Assembly (NCBI RefSeq): GCF_006715285.1
Contig: NZ_VFMX01000001.1
Span: 3,658,001-3,722,000, forward strand
From: Arthrobacter sp. SLBN-83
GTDB taxonomy: Bacteria > Actinomycetota > Actinomycetes > Actinomycetales > Micrococcaceae
Length of the DNA: 64,000 nucleotides
Direction of reading: 5' to 3'
Positions 43,060-52,150 of the stretch are shown here, one piece after another (position 1 is the first letter of the stretch; each line of letters begins with the position of its first letter). Below the pieces are notes generated by a model. The model worked only from the letters and a program-made list of their open reading frames with translations, searched no databases and had not been told where the DNA came from. The translations under genes and the position numbers were made by a program.

Positions 43060-44364
43060 TCAGTAGTTGGTGAGCAGGGTATTCAGTACCCGGGCGCCGA
43101 ACTTCAGGGAGTCCGCCGGGACGCGCTCGTCGACGCCGTGGAACATGCCGGTGAAGTCCAGCTCGTCCGGAAGCATCAGGGGCGCAAACCCGTAGCCGGT
43201 GATCCCAAGGCGGCTCAGCGACTTGTTGTCCGTACCGCCGGAGAGCGTGTACGGCAGCACCTTGGCGCCGGGGTCCTCCTTGTGGAGGGCGTCGATCATG
43301 GAGTCCACCAGGTTTCCGGCGAACGGGACCTCAAGCGAAACGTCGTTATGGACGTAGCTGACGTCCACCCCGTTGCCGGCCAGTTCACGGACGATCTCGA
43401 GGACCTGCTGTTCCTGGCCGGGCAAGGTACGGCAGTCAACCAGTGCTTCGGCGGACTCGGGGATGACGTTGTGCTTGTAGCCGCCCTTGAGGAGGGTGGG
43501 GTTGGTGGTGTTCTGCAGGGTGGCGCCGACGAACCGGGCCACCGTACCAAGCTGGTCCAGCAGGAGCTCAGGATTGTCGGCGTCGAACTCCACGCCGGTG
43601 AGTTCGGTCACCCCGTCAAGGAACTGCCGTGTGGTGGGGGTGAGCTCGATGGGCCACTTGTATTCGCCGATCCGCGTGACGGCAGCGGCAAGGCGGGTGA
43701 TCGCGTTGTCCGTGTTGATCTGGGAACCGTGGCCGGCCCTTCCGTGGGCAACCAGACGGAGCCAGGAGATGCCCTTCTCGGCCGTCTGCAGCAGGTACGT
43801 CCGCTGGCCACCGATAGTGGCCGAGAACCCGCCGACCTCGGAAATGGCCTCGGTGGCCCCCTCGAACAGTTCGGGGCGGTTGTCCACGGCGTAGCGGGCG
43901 CCGTAGACACCGCCGGCTTCCTCGTCAGCGAAGAACGCGAAGATGATGTCCCGCTTGGGCTTCCTGCCCTCCCGGGCGAAGTTCCGCAGGACCGAAAGGA
44001 TCATGGCGTCCATGTCCTTCATGTCGACGGCGCCGCGGCCCCAGATCAGGCCGTCCTTCAGTTCAGCGCCGAACGGGTCCACCGACCACTGGTCACGGAG
44101 CGCGGGGACGACGTCCAGGTGGCCGTGGACCACCAAAGCGCTGGCGGACGGGTCCTCCCCTGCAAGCCTGGTCACAACGTTGGCCCTGCCGGGCGCGGAC
44201 TCGAAGATCTCCGCGCTCATGCCTACTTCCTCAATGAGCCCCGCCGTGTACTCCGCTGCCGCCCGCTCCCCCGGCCCCGATCCGTCCCCGTAGTTGGAGG
44301 TGTCGATCCGGATGAGTTCCTGGCAGATCCGGACAACTTCGTCCTCGGGCAGGACATCAGGCAT
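43060..44364 (-). CDS. M20 family metallopeptidase (dipeptidase/deacylase)
   Basis: A 434-residue protein. Two-zinc site motifs: VVHGHLDVVPA (His, Asp), GRGAVDMKDM (bridging Asp) and FFADEEAGG (catalytic Glu and ligand). It lacks a signal peptide. M20 enzymes cleave small peptides or N-acyl amino acids; the substrate cannot be decided. It is 12 bases upstream of the acyl-CoA dehydrogenase gene and co-directional. Confidence 0.92.
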   Translation of the reverse strand: MPDVLPEDEVVRICQELIRIDTSNYGDGSGPGERAAAEYTAGLIEEVGMSAEIFESAPGRANVVTRLAGEDPSASALVVHGHLDVVPALRDQWSVDPFGAELKDGLIWGRGAVDMKDMDAMILSVLRNFAREGRKPKRDIIFAFFADEEAGGVYGARYAVDNRPELFEGATEAISEVGGFSATIGGQRTYLLQTAEKGISWLRLVAHGRAGHGSQINTDNAITRLAAAVTRIGEYKWPIELTPTTRQFLDGVTELTGVEFDADNPELLLDQLGTVARFVGATLQNTTNPTLLKGGYKHNVIPESAEALVDCRTLPGQEQQVLEIVRELAGNGVDVSYVHNDVSLEVPFAGNLVDSMIDALHKEDPGAKVLPYTLSGGTDNKSLSRLGITGYGFAPLMLPDELDFTGMFHGVDERVPADSLKFGARVLNTLLTNY

Positions 44365-44535
44365 TTAAGGCTCCTTGGTAGGCAATGACTGGGCGGCGCG
44401 TGCTTGAATCGCTGTCCTCAGCCTACCCACTTGGCCCGATTCGTTGTTCTCCGAAAAGTCGTGTTAGAGTTTTTCTCGCTGCTTCGGAGAGGCGCGAAAC
44501 GCTGAAAGGCGGGACGGCTTCTGCGAATACCACCT

Positions 44536-44618
44536 GCGCGGGTGGCGGAATGGCAGACGCGCTAGCTTGAGGTGCTAGTCCTCGAAAGGGGGTGGGGGTT
44601 CAAGTCCCCCTCCGCGCA
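44536..44618 (+). tRNA. tRNA-Leu (anticodon GAG)
   Basis: Acceptor stem GCGCGGG pairs with TCCGCGC, the anticodon stem CTAGC/GCTAG encloses TTGAGGT with anticodon GAG, a long class II variable arm follows, and the T-arm GGGGGTTCAAGTCCCCC is intact. The CCA end is not encoded. It is 83 bases without CCA. Confidence 0.96.
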
Positions 44619-44625
44619 CAAATGG

Positions 44626-44664
44626 GAAGCCCCGGAAAATCACTGATTTTCCGGGGCTTCTTTC
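44626..44664 (+). terminator. Terminator after tRNA-Leu
   Basis: A 15-base-pair inverted repeat (44626-44640 with 44646-44660) and five-base loop, followed by TTTCGTTT, 7 bases after the tRNA. Confidence 0.88.
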
Positions 44665-44689
44665 GTTTCCATAGCTACACCGGCCCTTA

Positions 44690-45736
44690 TCAACTTTCCC
44701 GGTGCGCCGAACGGCTGTGCCTCCCTGCCGTGCGCGAGCCGCGCCCAAGGACAAGGACTGCTACCGCCATGCCGATGATCGCACCGATCAGAGTTTCCAG
44801 GCCCCGGTCCGCAATCAGAAGGCCCGGGTCAGTGGGGTGGGCCAGTTCGGTCATGATCAGTATCAATGGCGTGAAAAACACCAATGCCAGGCCGTAGTGC
44901 CGGGTCATGAACAATTCAGTAGGGAACTGCAAGGCGGCGATCAAGGCCACCAGGAGCACCGTGCCAGGTTGCTGGGACATGATCAGGGCGGTAAGGCCGA
45001 GACCGACGAAAGTTCCCAAGATGCGGTGGAGCCCGCGCCGTATACGGCCCGTAAAGTCGGCGCCGGCAAGCGGCACTGCCGCGGCAGCCATTGCCCAGTA
45101 GGCGTGGCGGTCACCGGTGAGCTGGCCTGCCGCTCCCGCGCTGCCGACGGCGAGGACATACGCCAGGGCATGGATCATCGCCACCCGCAGCCGCGCCCCT
45201 GTCAGCGATGGGGCTACCCTGCGTACGCCTGCCTCCCATGCCGTCCGGCGCCACACCCCGCCCGCCACGCCGACCGCTACCGAAAAGCCTGCAGAGGCGG
45301 CGGCGACAGCGCCGACGACCGGAACCGGGGCAATGGGTGGAACGGACGCGCAGGCGCCAAGTGCGAAGATGCCGAAGAAAGGTCCAACAGGTTTCAGGTT
45401 CGCCCGGTCTGCCGCCAACGAGCCGGCACCCGCCGCGAGTGATTCAACCAGGATCAGCACCCAGGACCCGGCATGGGCTGCCGAGAGAACAGCACCGGCC
45501 GTGACCCCGGCGATCAGCAGCGCCGCGGCCGTCAGCTGGTGGTAGAGCCGCAGCTGGTGGCGCTCGTCCCTGCCGTACATTCCCGTGAAGGCGCCGAACA
45601 CTGCGTAGATGGACAGGTCCGGGCGGCCGAGGACAAGCAGGGCCGCCAGGGGAACCGCAACGCTGACGCCCACCCTGACGGCGGCAAGATGGTCATTGGT
45701 TGCCGGACGGACGGAGAGAAAGCCGATGGCCAGCAT
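44690..45736 (-). CDS. FUSC family membrane protein
   Basis: A 348-residue protein. There are about nine to ten hydrophobic helices arranged as two repeats, with YAVFGAFTGMYGRDERHQLR after the second helix and YWAMAAAAVPLAG and RGLHRILGTFVGL in the second repeat. This is the FUSC/aromatic-acid-exporter pattern. The substrate is unknown. ATG 45734-45736 lies 4 bases after the subtilisin gene stop, so they may be co-transcribed, although the functions look unrelated. Confidence 0.85.
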   Translation of the reverse strand: MLAIGFLSVRPATNDHLAAVRVGVSVAVPLAALLVLGRPDLSIYAVFGAFTGMYGRDERHQLRLYHQLTAAALLIAGVTAGAVLSAAHAGSWVLILVESLAAGAGSLAADRANLKPVGPFFGIFALGACASVPPIAPVPVVGAVAAASAGFSVAVGVAGGVWRRTAWEAGVRRVAPSLTGARLRVAMIHALAYVLAVGSAGAAGQLTGDRHAYWAMAAAAVPLAGADFTGRIRRGLHRILGTFVGLGLTALIMSQQPGTVLLVALIAALQFPTELFMTRHYGLALVFFTPLILIMTELAHPTDPGLLIADRGLETLIGAIIGMAVAVLVLGRGSRTAGRHSRSAHRES

Positions 45737-45740
45737 GCCC

Positions 45741-47978
45741 TTACTGCCAGGAGATGTAATAACCGCCCGGACTCCAGTGGATGACGCCACCTTGGTAGTT
45801 CTGGGCGACACTTCCATCATTGCCGGTGGGATACTCATCACTTATCGGGTAGCCAAGGCGTCCGGATTCAAACCCTGTTGAGGCCCAGATGGATCGGGTG
45901 GCCCCAAAAGAAGCGTGCGCTCCGGTTGCCGGTGACCAGATGATGGCCCCGCGTTGGTAGTTCTGGTAGACGCCGCCGTCGCGGAGCCCTGTTACTTCGT
46001 CTGTTACCGGGTACCCCAGGACGCCGTTCTCGAAACCGGTCGCCGCCCATTCGCCGCGGATTGCTCCCACGGAGAGGTGCACGCCCGTTGCCGGTGACCA
46101 GATGATGGCCCCGCCCTGATAGTTCTGGTAGACCCCGCCGTCACGGAGTCCGGAGACCTCATCCGTCACCGGGTATCCCAGCCGGCCGTTCTCAAAGCCC
46201 GTGGCCGCCCAAAGTCCGCGAATTGCTCCCACGGAGAGGTGCACGCCCGTTGCCGGTGACCAGATGATCGCTCCGCCCTGATAGTTCTGGTAGACCCCGC
46301 CGTCACGGAGTCCGGAGACCTCATCCGTCACCGGGTATCCCAGCCGGCCGTTCTCAAAGCCCGTGGCCGCCCAGAGGCCCCGGATCGCACCCTTGGAGAC
46401 ATGTGCTCCGGACGCAGGCGAATAGAGGATGCATCCTTGCTCGAAGCATTGGTATCCACCGTTGTCCTTGAGGCCGTAAACCTCGCCCGTGGTGGCCGCT
46501 CCGAGAGCGCCGTTCAGGGACGCTGCCTTGGCAGCTATCGGGGTCTGCGGGACTGGAACGGCGACGGCGGCCGAGGCGTCGATCAGCCCGGCACCACATC
46601 CTCCTGAGCAGGTTCCCGGAAGGGGACGCGCGGTGGCCTTGAGCTTTGCTTCGATTTGGGATGGCGCCAGTGAGGGATCGGCCGCTTTCATCAAAGCGCC
46701 AACAGAGGCCGCCATGGGCGTGGCCATTGACGTTCCCATCATGTACCCGTAGGTCTCGGCGCCCGGGCTGGTTGTTCCTGCATTCAACGTGGAGAGGATC
46801 CCGGCATCCGTGTCGCCGCCCGGGGCCATGACGTCGACCGCGGGACCGAAATTGGAGTACGACGCCTGGGAGCCGGACTTATTGGTGGCGCCGATGGCGA
46901 TGACGTTGTTGCAGTTCGCCGGCGCGTCGTTCGAAGCTGCCTGGTTCTCGTTGCCTGCAGCCACAAAAACAGCGGAGCCCCGGTTCACGGCGCCATCAAT
47001 GGCAGCCTGCATCGTGGCAGGGCACGCGGCAGTTCCACCCACACTGAGGTTAATGGTTTTCGCCGGATTGGGGTTGGCGGGTATCCCGGTGACAGTCCCC
47101 CCGGAGGCCCAGGTAATGCCGTCGGAAACATCCGACAGATAACCACCACAGGAACCGAGTGCGCGGACCGGCTCGATCTTCACACCGGGAGCCGCGCCGC
47201 TGACTCCTTCGGCGTTATTGGCGACGGCGGCGATAATCCCGGCCACATGCGTTCCGTGCCAGGACGAGTTGGCGGACGAGCCGGAACCGCAAGCGCCTGC
47301 GGTCCGGAAATCCCCCGGATCGGAGGGATCAGGGTCCCTGCCGTCGCCGTCTCCTGAAGAAGCTGGATCCGCGATCATGTCGTAGCCCGCCACGACGTTG
47401 GCCTTGAGGTCGCTGTGCGCCGTGATGCCGGTGTCGACCACGGCGACGGTTTGTCCCGTACCGGTGGTTTTATCCCAGACCGAGGGGACCCGGATGCCGA
47501 CGTTGGGATCGGACAGGGCCCACTGCTGGGCGTAGTAGGGGTCGTTGGGTGTGGCCGACGGGTACATGAGGATGTCAGGCTCCACGGAAGCGACATTCGC
47601 ACCTGCGGCAATGCTCTCCAGCATCCGCTGGGACTCGGCAGCGTTGAGCCGGCGGCTTGCTTTCACTACCTTCGCGTCCCCGGCCGTTGTCTTGACCTCC
47701 CGGACGTCGATGGAGGTATCGCCGGCAGCTTTCGCATATGTCTTGCCCCGTTCTACGGCGCTGCCGGCCGCAGAAGGCTTGAATTTCACGATGAACTGAT
47801 CGGTGGGCAGCGGCGCGCTTGCGGAACTTGCCCGGGCTGACGGACCAGGAGGCACCGCCGGATTGTTTGCCGCGCTGGCCGTTGCTGCCGTGGCAGAGGC
47901 AACAAGTGTGGTGGCCATCAACAGACCCATGGCCCTGTTGCAGATGCGGGCTTTTTTCATACCAGTCTTAGTGCGCAT
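45741..47978 (-). CDS. Secreted subtilisin-like serine protease (S8) with C-terminal LGFP repeats
   Basis: A 745-residue protein after a GGAGGAG site. The signal peptide (about 1-36) is followed by an I9-type propeptide (about 58-140). The catalytic residues are Asp182 (VVDTGITAHSD), His241 (SSWHGTHVAG) and Ser418 (GTSMATP). From about residue 495 to the end come five LGFP-type repeats of about 54 residues (core GFENGRLGYPVTDEVSGL). LGFP repeats bind the cell envelope in corynebacteria. Two central copies are almost identical in DNA. A longer upstream frame lacks a ribosome site and was rejected. Confidence 0.94.
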   Translation of the reverse strand: MRTKTGMKKARICNRAMGLLMATTLVASATAATASAANNPAVPPGPSARASSASAPLPTDQFIVKFKPSAAGSAVERGKTYAKAAGDTSIDVREVKTTAGDAKVVKASRRLNAAESQRMLESIAAGANVASVEPDILMYPSATPNDPYYAQQWALSDPNVGIRVPSVWDKTTGTGQTVAVVDTGITAHSDLKANVVAGYDMIADPASSGDGDGRDPDPSDPGDFRTAGACGSGSSANSSWHGTHVAGIIAAVANNAEGVSGAAPGVKIEPVRALGSCGGYLSDVSDGITWASGGTVTGIPANPNPAKTINLSVGGTAACPATMQAAIDGAVNRGSAVFVAAGNENQAASNDAPANCNNVIAIGATNKSGSQASYSNFGPAVDVMAPGGDTDAGILSTLNAGTTSPGAETYGYMMGTSMATPMAASVGALMKAADPSLAPSQIEAKLKATARPLPGTCSGGCGAGLIDASAAVAVPVPQTPIAAKAASLNGALGAATTGEVYGLKDNGGYQCFEQGCILYSPASGAHVSKGAIRGLWAATGFENGRLGYPVTDEVSGLRDGGVYQNYQGGAIIWSPATGVHLSVGAIRGLWAATGFENGRLGYPVTDEVSGLRDGGVYQNYQGGAIIWSPATGVHLSVGAIRGEWAATGFENGVLGYPVTDEVTGLRDGGVYQNYQRGAIIWSPATGAHASFGATRSIWASTGFESGRLGYPISDEYPTGNDGSVAQNYQGGVIHWSPGGYYISWQ
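46061..46384 (-). repeat. Near-identical tandem 162-bp units inside the protease gene
   Basis: Two adjacent 162-base units (46061-46222 and 46223-46384) encode LGFP repeats and differ at only a few positions. Flanking LGFP repeats are more diverged. This points to recent duplication or gene conversion and may make the copy number variable. Confidence 0.85.
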
Positions 47979-48098
47979 ATCCACTCCTCCGGGCCTCCCA
48001 GTTCCACCAGCGAGCCTACTAAGATCATCCCGCCCGCGGGACCCCTCATCATCCCCCAATGCATTTCGGTCAAATCCCCCAATGCACCGGGGTAGTGG

Positions 48099-48560
48099 TC
48101 AGGCCAGCCGGGCCCTGACGATCTCGCTGACGGCCTTGCCGTCGAAGCGTCCGCCGATCTTCGGGGTGACGGATTTCATGACGGAGCCCATGGAGCGCAC
48201 CGTCAGCTCGGTACCGTCCGCTTTCAGGCCGGCGATGACCTCGTCGACGATGGCTTCGGCTTCCTGACGGGTCAGGGCCTTGGGCAGGTAGGTCTCTATC
48301 ACCTCAGCCTCGGCGATCTCCGCGTCCGCCCGGTCGGCGTGGCCCGCCGCGGAATAGGTGGCAGCGGTATCCCTGCGCTTGGCAGCCTCCTTTTGCAGCA
48401 GCGCGGTGACCTGGAGGTCATCGAGCTCGATGGGTGTCTTTCCGGACTTTTCCCGCGTTTCGATTTCGCCCAGGACGTTCCGGACCGTGGTCAGGGCCAC
48501 CTTGTTGCCGGCTTTCATGTGGACGACGACGTCGCCCTTCAGCTTTTCCTTCAGTGACAT
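48099..48560 (-). CDS. GatB/YqeY domain protein
   Basis: A 153-residue protein. The N-terminal MSLKEKLKGDVVVHMKAGN and TTVRNVLGEIETREKSGK and the C-terminal GSVMKSVTPKIGGRFDGK are typical of YqeY proteins, which carry the tRNA-binding tail domain of GatB. The biological role is unclear. The start at ATG 48558-48560 is the family start; a few codons upstream also are open. Confidence 0.93.
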   Translation of the reverse strand: MSLKEKLKGDVVVHMKAGNKVALTTVRNVLGEIETREKSGKTPIELDDLQVTALLQKEAAKRRDTAATYSAAGHADRADAEIAEAEVIETYLPKALTRQEAEAIVDEVIAGLKADGTELTVRSMGSVMKSVTPKIGGRFDGKAVSEIVRARLA

Positions 48561-48741
48561 GGTGTTGTGCCTCAATCTCCATTGGCAGGGGTAATGGCTA
48601 TGGTCAAGCCTATTCCGCCGTTCCTGCTGCCGCTGCGGCTGGACTGACGGCCGCCCCTTCCGAGGACAGCGGTTGCTCAGGTCCGTAGGCTAGTTTGGGA
48701 ACCCAGTCGCCCGGTCCCCCGGGCCCCGAAAGGAGCACCGA

Positions 48742-50346
48742 GTGGACAGCACGGTTGGCAAGTGGTTTCTGAACTGGGTCGAGCGCGGCAACCCCGCCTC
48801 CGATATCCAGGCGGGTGGTGCAGGAACTCCGGCATGGTCAGAAGGCAACCTGGTCCGCCCCCTGGTGCACGGAGCGGCCTACTTCTCCAGGCTGCAGGAA
48901 GAGTTGCGAGGCCTCCAGGCGGGCGACAGGGTTTGGTTCACCGACTGGCGCGGCGACGCCGACGAGCAGATCGCAGCGGACGGGACCACGATTGGCGGGT
49001 TGCTGGCCGGGCTTGCCAGGTCCGGAGTGGAGGTGCGCGGCCTCGTCTGGAGATCCCACGGCGAGCGCATTTCTGCGCCCATCAGCGGCCGCTCCAACGA
49101 ACTTCTTAGTCGGCAGATCAACGACGCCGGCGGGGAGGCCCTGTTGGATCAGCGGGTGCGCCTGTTCGGCTCGCACCACCAGAAACTGGTGGTCATCCGC
49201 CGTCGCGACGACCCCTCCCGCGACGTCGCCTTCGTGGGGGGAATCGACCTTTCGCACAGCCGCCGGGACGACGCCGGGCATGCCGGGGACCCACAGGCGG
49301 TGAAGATGGATCCGAAGTACGGTCAACGGCCCCCGTGGCATGACGCCGCCCTCGAACTGCGGGGCCCGGTAGTCGCCGATGTGCTGGCCGTGTTTGCTGA
49401 ACGGTGGAACGACCCCCACCCGCTTGACCGGCACACGCCGTACCGGATGCTGTTGCAGCGCCTTGCCCGGATGCCACGGCACCCCAAACCGCTCCCGGAG
49501 GCCGCTCCTCCCCCGCCCCCGGCCGGCCCTCACGCGGTTCAGCTGCTGCGCACGTACGGCCTGAAGCACCCGCCCTTCCCGTTCGCGCCGGACGGCGAGC
49601 GCAGCATCGCGCGGGGCTATGCAAAAGCGTTTGGCCAGGCGCGTTCCCTCATCTACATCGAGGACCAGTATCTGTGGTCCCCGGAGGTGGCAAGCGGGAT
49701 AGCAGCCGCGCTGGAGCGCAACCAGGAACTGAATGTGATCATCGTGGTGCCCAGGTACCCTGACTCCGACGGCTTTCTGGGCGGCCCGCCCAGGCGCTTG
49801 GGGCAATTGCGCGCCATCAGCATGCTCCGCAGGGCCGCACCGGACCGGGTGGGGGTGTTTGACCTTGAGAACACCGAGGGGACACCGATCTACGTCCATG
49901 CCAAGATCTGCATTATCGATGACACCTGGTTCACCTGCGGATCCGACAACTTCAACCGCCGGTCCTGGACCACCGACAGTGAGCTTACCTGCGCCGTCAT
50001 CGACACGTCCGCCGAAGGCCGGCAGGACTCAGGAGGACGTCCCCCGGAGTCCCGCCCGCTCGCCACGGAGCTGCGGCGGCAGCTGTGGGCCGAACACCTC
50101 GGCCTGGACGAAGAGGACCCCCAACTGCAAATGGATGGGGCGTTGCAGTTATGGAACCGCACGGCCGACGCCCTGGACCACTGGCACAGCACAGGCCGCC
50201 GCACGCCACGGCCCGCCGGGCAGGTGCGCCGCCACGTCCCCGAACCCGTCCCGGCCCTCCACCGCCTTTGGGCCGAGCGGATCTACCAGTTCATTGTTGA
50301 CCCGGACGGCCGTCCCCGCGGGCTTCGCGGCACCACCCGTTTCTAA
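48742..50346 (+). CDS. Phospholipase D family protein
   Basis: A 534-residue protein, GTG start after AAAGGAG. There are two HKD-type motifs: SHHQKLVV at about 144-152 (His146, Lys148, with a longer than usual gap to Asp) and HAKICIID (His386, Lys388, Asp393) followed by GSDNFNRRS. No signal peptide is evident, so it is likely cytoplasmic. It could act on phospholipids or phosphodiesters; cardiolipin-synthase-like roles are possible. Confidence 0.9.
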   Translation: MDSTVGKWFLNWVERGNPASDIQAGGAGTPAWSEGNLVRPLVHGAAYFSRLQEELRGLQAGDRVWFTDWRGDADEQIAADGTTIGGLLAGLARSGVEVRGLVWRSHGERISAPISGRSNELLSRQINDAGGEALLDQRVRLFGSHHQKLVVIRRRDDPSRDVAFVGGIDLSHSRRDDAGHAGDPQAVKMDPKYGQRPPWHDAALELRGPVVADVLAVFAERWNDPHPLDRHTPYRMLLQRLARMPRHPKPLPEAAPPPPPAGPHAVQLLRTYGLKHPPFPFAPDGERSIARGYAKAFGQARSLIYIEDQYLWSPEVASGIAAALERNQELNVIIVVPRYPDSDGFLGGPPRRLGQLRAISMLRRAAPDRVGVFDLENTEGTPIYVHAKICIIDDTWFTCGSDNFNRRSWTTDSELTCAVIDTSAEGRQDSGGRPPESRPLATELRRQLWAEHLGLDEEDPQLQMDGALQLWNRTADALDHWHSTGRRTPRPAGQVRRHVPEPVPALHRLWAERIYQFIVDPDGRPRGLRGTTRF

Positions 50347-50442
50347 CCCGGACACACCCGCGGACTTGAAAAACAGATCCTAAGCATGCTTATGATGTTG
50401 TCAGCCGAATGCGAACGGCTGCCAACCACAGGAGGTAACACC

Positions 50443-50616
50443 ATGGGACTGGGCGACAAGATTGAGAACGCTGCCGAAAAAGCCGGCGGTAAGGGCAAGG
50501 AAGCGGCGGGTAACGCCACTGGCGATGAGAGCCTGCGGGCCGAAGGCCAGGCGGACCAGGCAAAGGGCGGCTTGAAGCAGGCCGGCGAAAAGGTCAAGGA
50601 CGCTTTCAAGGACTAA
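50443..50616 (+). CDS. CsbD family stress protein
   Basis: A 57-residue, highly charged protein behind a GGAGGTAACACC site. The repeats GKGKEAAGNATGDESLRAEG and QAKGGLKQAGEKVKDAF match the CsbD family, which in many bacteria is induced by general stress. It is followed by a strong terminator. Its exact role is not known. Confidence 0.92.
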   Translation: MGLGDKIENAAEKAGGKGKEAAGNATGDESLRAEGQADQAKGGLKQAGEKVKDAFKD

Positions 50617-50630
50617 CGAGCAACTTCTTA

Positions 50631-50665
50631 AAAGGGCGCACCCAGCGAACGGGGTGCGCCCTTTT
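50631..50665 (+). terminator. Terminator after the CsbD gene
   Basis: A 13-base inverted repeat (50631-50643 with 50652-50664), loop of 8, then T-run, 14 bases after the CsbD stop. The following 200 bases to the next gene show only a TTGACA at 50766 without a convincing -10. Confidence 0.85.
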
Positions 50666-50869
50666 GTCTTCCCCCGGGCCGGCTTTGCAACCACCCCTGC
50701 CTGCTACCGGCTGGTCCTTAACCCCGGCTGAATTCCCCCAAGCTTGCCCGTAGGGCGTTCCCTGCCCTTGACACCGGATCTTCGTGGATCTTGGATCATC
50801 CTTAGGTCGTGCAGTGGGCTTTCACTTATTGCATCCCCCGTTTCGGGATGGTCTTTCAGGGAGCACAAC

Positions 50870-51124
50870 ATGGATGCCGGGACCATACTCGGGTTCATCG
50901 CAGGATACGTCGCAACCCTGGTGGGCGTCTTTCTCCTGTATCTCCCGGTCATCGCCCTGTTCGTAGCCCTGTTGGTCGCGGCCGGTCTCCTTCAACTGTT
51001 GTTGCTGCCCCTGGTCATTTTGGTCCGCAGGATGCGGCATAGGACTTCTGACCAGGACACGGACGGTTCATGGATCCTGGGACGCCAGGCGACACTGGAC
51101 GCGCCGCCAAACCGGGGACCTTAG
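50870..51124 (+). CDS. Small membrane protein, hypothetical
   Basis: An 84-residue protein starting at ATG 50870 after an AGGGAGCACAAC site. Two adjacent membrane segments (ILGFIAGYVATLVGVFLLYL and ALFVALLVAAGLLQLLLLPL) are followed by a short basic loop (VRRMRHR) and a polar tail. No family recognised. It lies between the stress gene and the channel gene. Confidence 0.7.
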   Translation: MDAGTILGFIAGYVATLVGVFLLYLPVIALFVALLVAAGLLQLLLLPLVILVRRMRHRTSDQDTDGSWILGRQATLDAPPNRGP

Positions 51125-51257
51125 CTCCCAAGCCTCTTCCCGCCCCCGCCTGTCCCGCCTTCGTCTCCTTCTGATTTCAGGCACCCGGATGGGTGGGGCC
51201 GGCTCCTGCGGGTACTTACCCAGTAGCAGTGCAGGTGATCCGGCGGTGGAGAGGCAC

Positions 51258-52094
51258 ATGAGCGAAGAACGACGGCGGGAACTCGGGGAGTCTGACGCCC
51301 CACTTGAGCATGACCTTCAGGAGTCGTTCGAACGGACGGTGGGCCAGGGGGCTGAGCGGCTGCATCGAACAATGCGGAACATCCTTGTGACCGGCGTGTT
51401 CGGCGGTTTTGAAGTGGGACTTGGCATCATGGCCTACCTCGCGACACTCCATGAAACGGGAAACCATCTGCTCGCGGGCCTGGCTTTCAGCATGGGGCTT
51501 ATCGCCCTCCTGCTGGCACACAGCGAGCTGTTCACGGAGAACTTCCTGATGCCCGTGGCGGCCGTTGCTGCGAAGGAAGCGAGCTACACCCAACTGGCAA
51601 AACTGTGGGGAGGAACTCTCGTATCCAACCTGCTGGGCGGATGGATCTTCGTCTGGATCGTCATGGTGGCATTCCCCGAGTGGTCAATGGTGGTCAGCGA
51701 GAGCGCCCACCATTTCGTTGATGCCCCATTCTCACTGCAGTCCATCGCCTTGGCGGTCCTGGGCGGAAGCACCATCACCCTCATGAGCCGGATGCAGCAG
51801 GGCACGGACAACGACGTGGCGCGCATTGTGGCCACCGTTATCGGCGGGTTCCTGCTGGCTGCGCTGCCGCTCTTCCATTCAATCCTCGACTCCCTGCTGA
51901 TCTTCGCTGCGATCCACTCTGGCGCGGACATCAGCTACGTGCAGTGGCTGGGCTGGTTCGGCTACACGCTGCTGTTCAACGTGCTCGGCGGCATCATCCT
52001 GGTAACCCTCCTGCGCCTGGTGCGGACAAAGGAACTTATCCAGAAACGCCGCACGGAGGCACCCACCGACCCCGATGCCGCCCGCAACCCCTGA
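51258..52094 (+). CDS. Formate/nitrite transporter (FNT) family channel
   Basis: A 278-residue protein, ATG 51258 after GGAGAGGCAC. Six membrane helices are evident with GLAFSMGLIALLLAHSELFTENFL, the FNT motif region and HSGADISYVQWLGWFGYTLL. The N-terminus has an unusual 30-residue hydrophilic part (EERRRELGESDAPLEHD). Such channels pass small monovalent anions; the ion cannot be deduced from sequence here. Confidence 0.88.
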   Translation: MSEERRRELGESDAPLEHDLQESFERTVGQGAERLHRTMRNILVTGVFGGFEVGLGIMAYLATLHETGNHLLAGLAFSMGLIALLLAHSELFTENFLMPVAAVAAKEASYTQLAKLWGGTLVSNLLGGWIFVWIVMVAFPEWSMVVSESAHHFVDAPFSLQSIALAVLGGSTITLMSRMQQGTDNDVARIVATVIGGFLLAALPLFHSILDSLLIFAAIHSGADISYVQWLGWFGYTLLFNVLGGIILVTLLRLVRTKELIQKRRTEAPTDPDAARNP

Positions 52095-52150
52095 CCGGCA
52101 GCGGTAGCTTGGAACCCGTAGGAACTATGCAACCGGACGTGGGAGAAGAC

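Noticed and set aside
42106..44388. A 760-residue open frame on the plus strand opposite the dehydrogenase and peptidase genes
   Set aside because: It is antisense to two well-supported genes, has no domain, and is explained by the GC-rich third positions of the opposite strand.
50766..50800. TTGACA promoter for the small membrane protein at 50870
   Set aside because: No acceptable -10 element follows at 16-18 bases.
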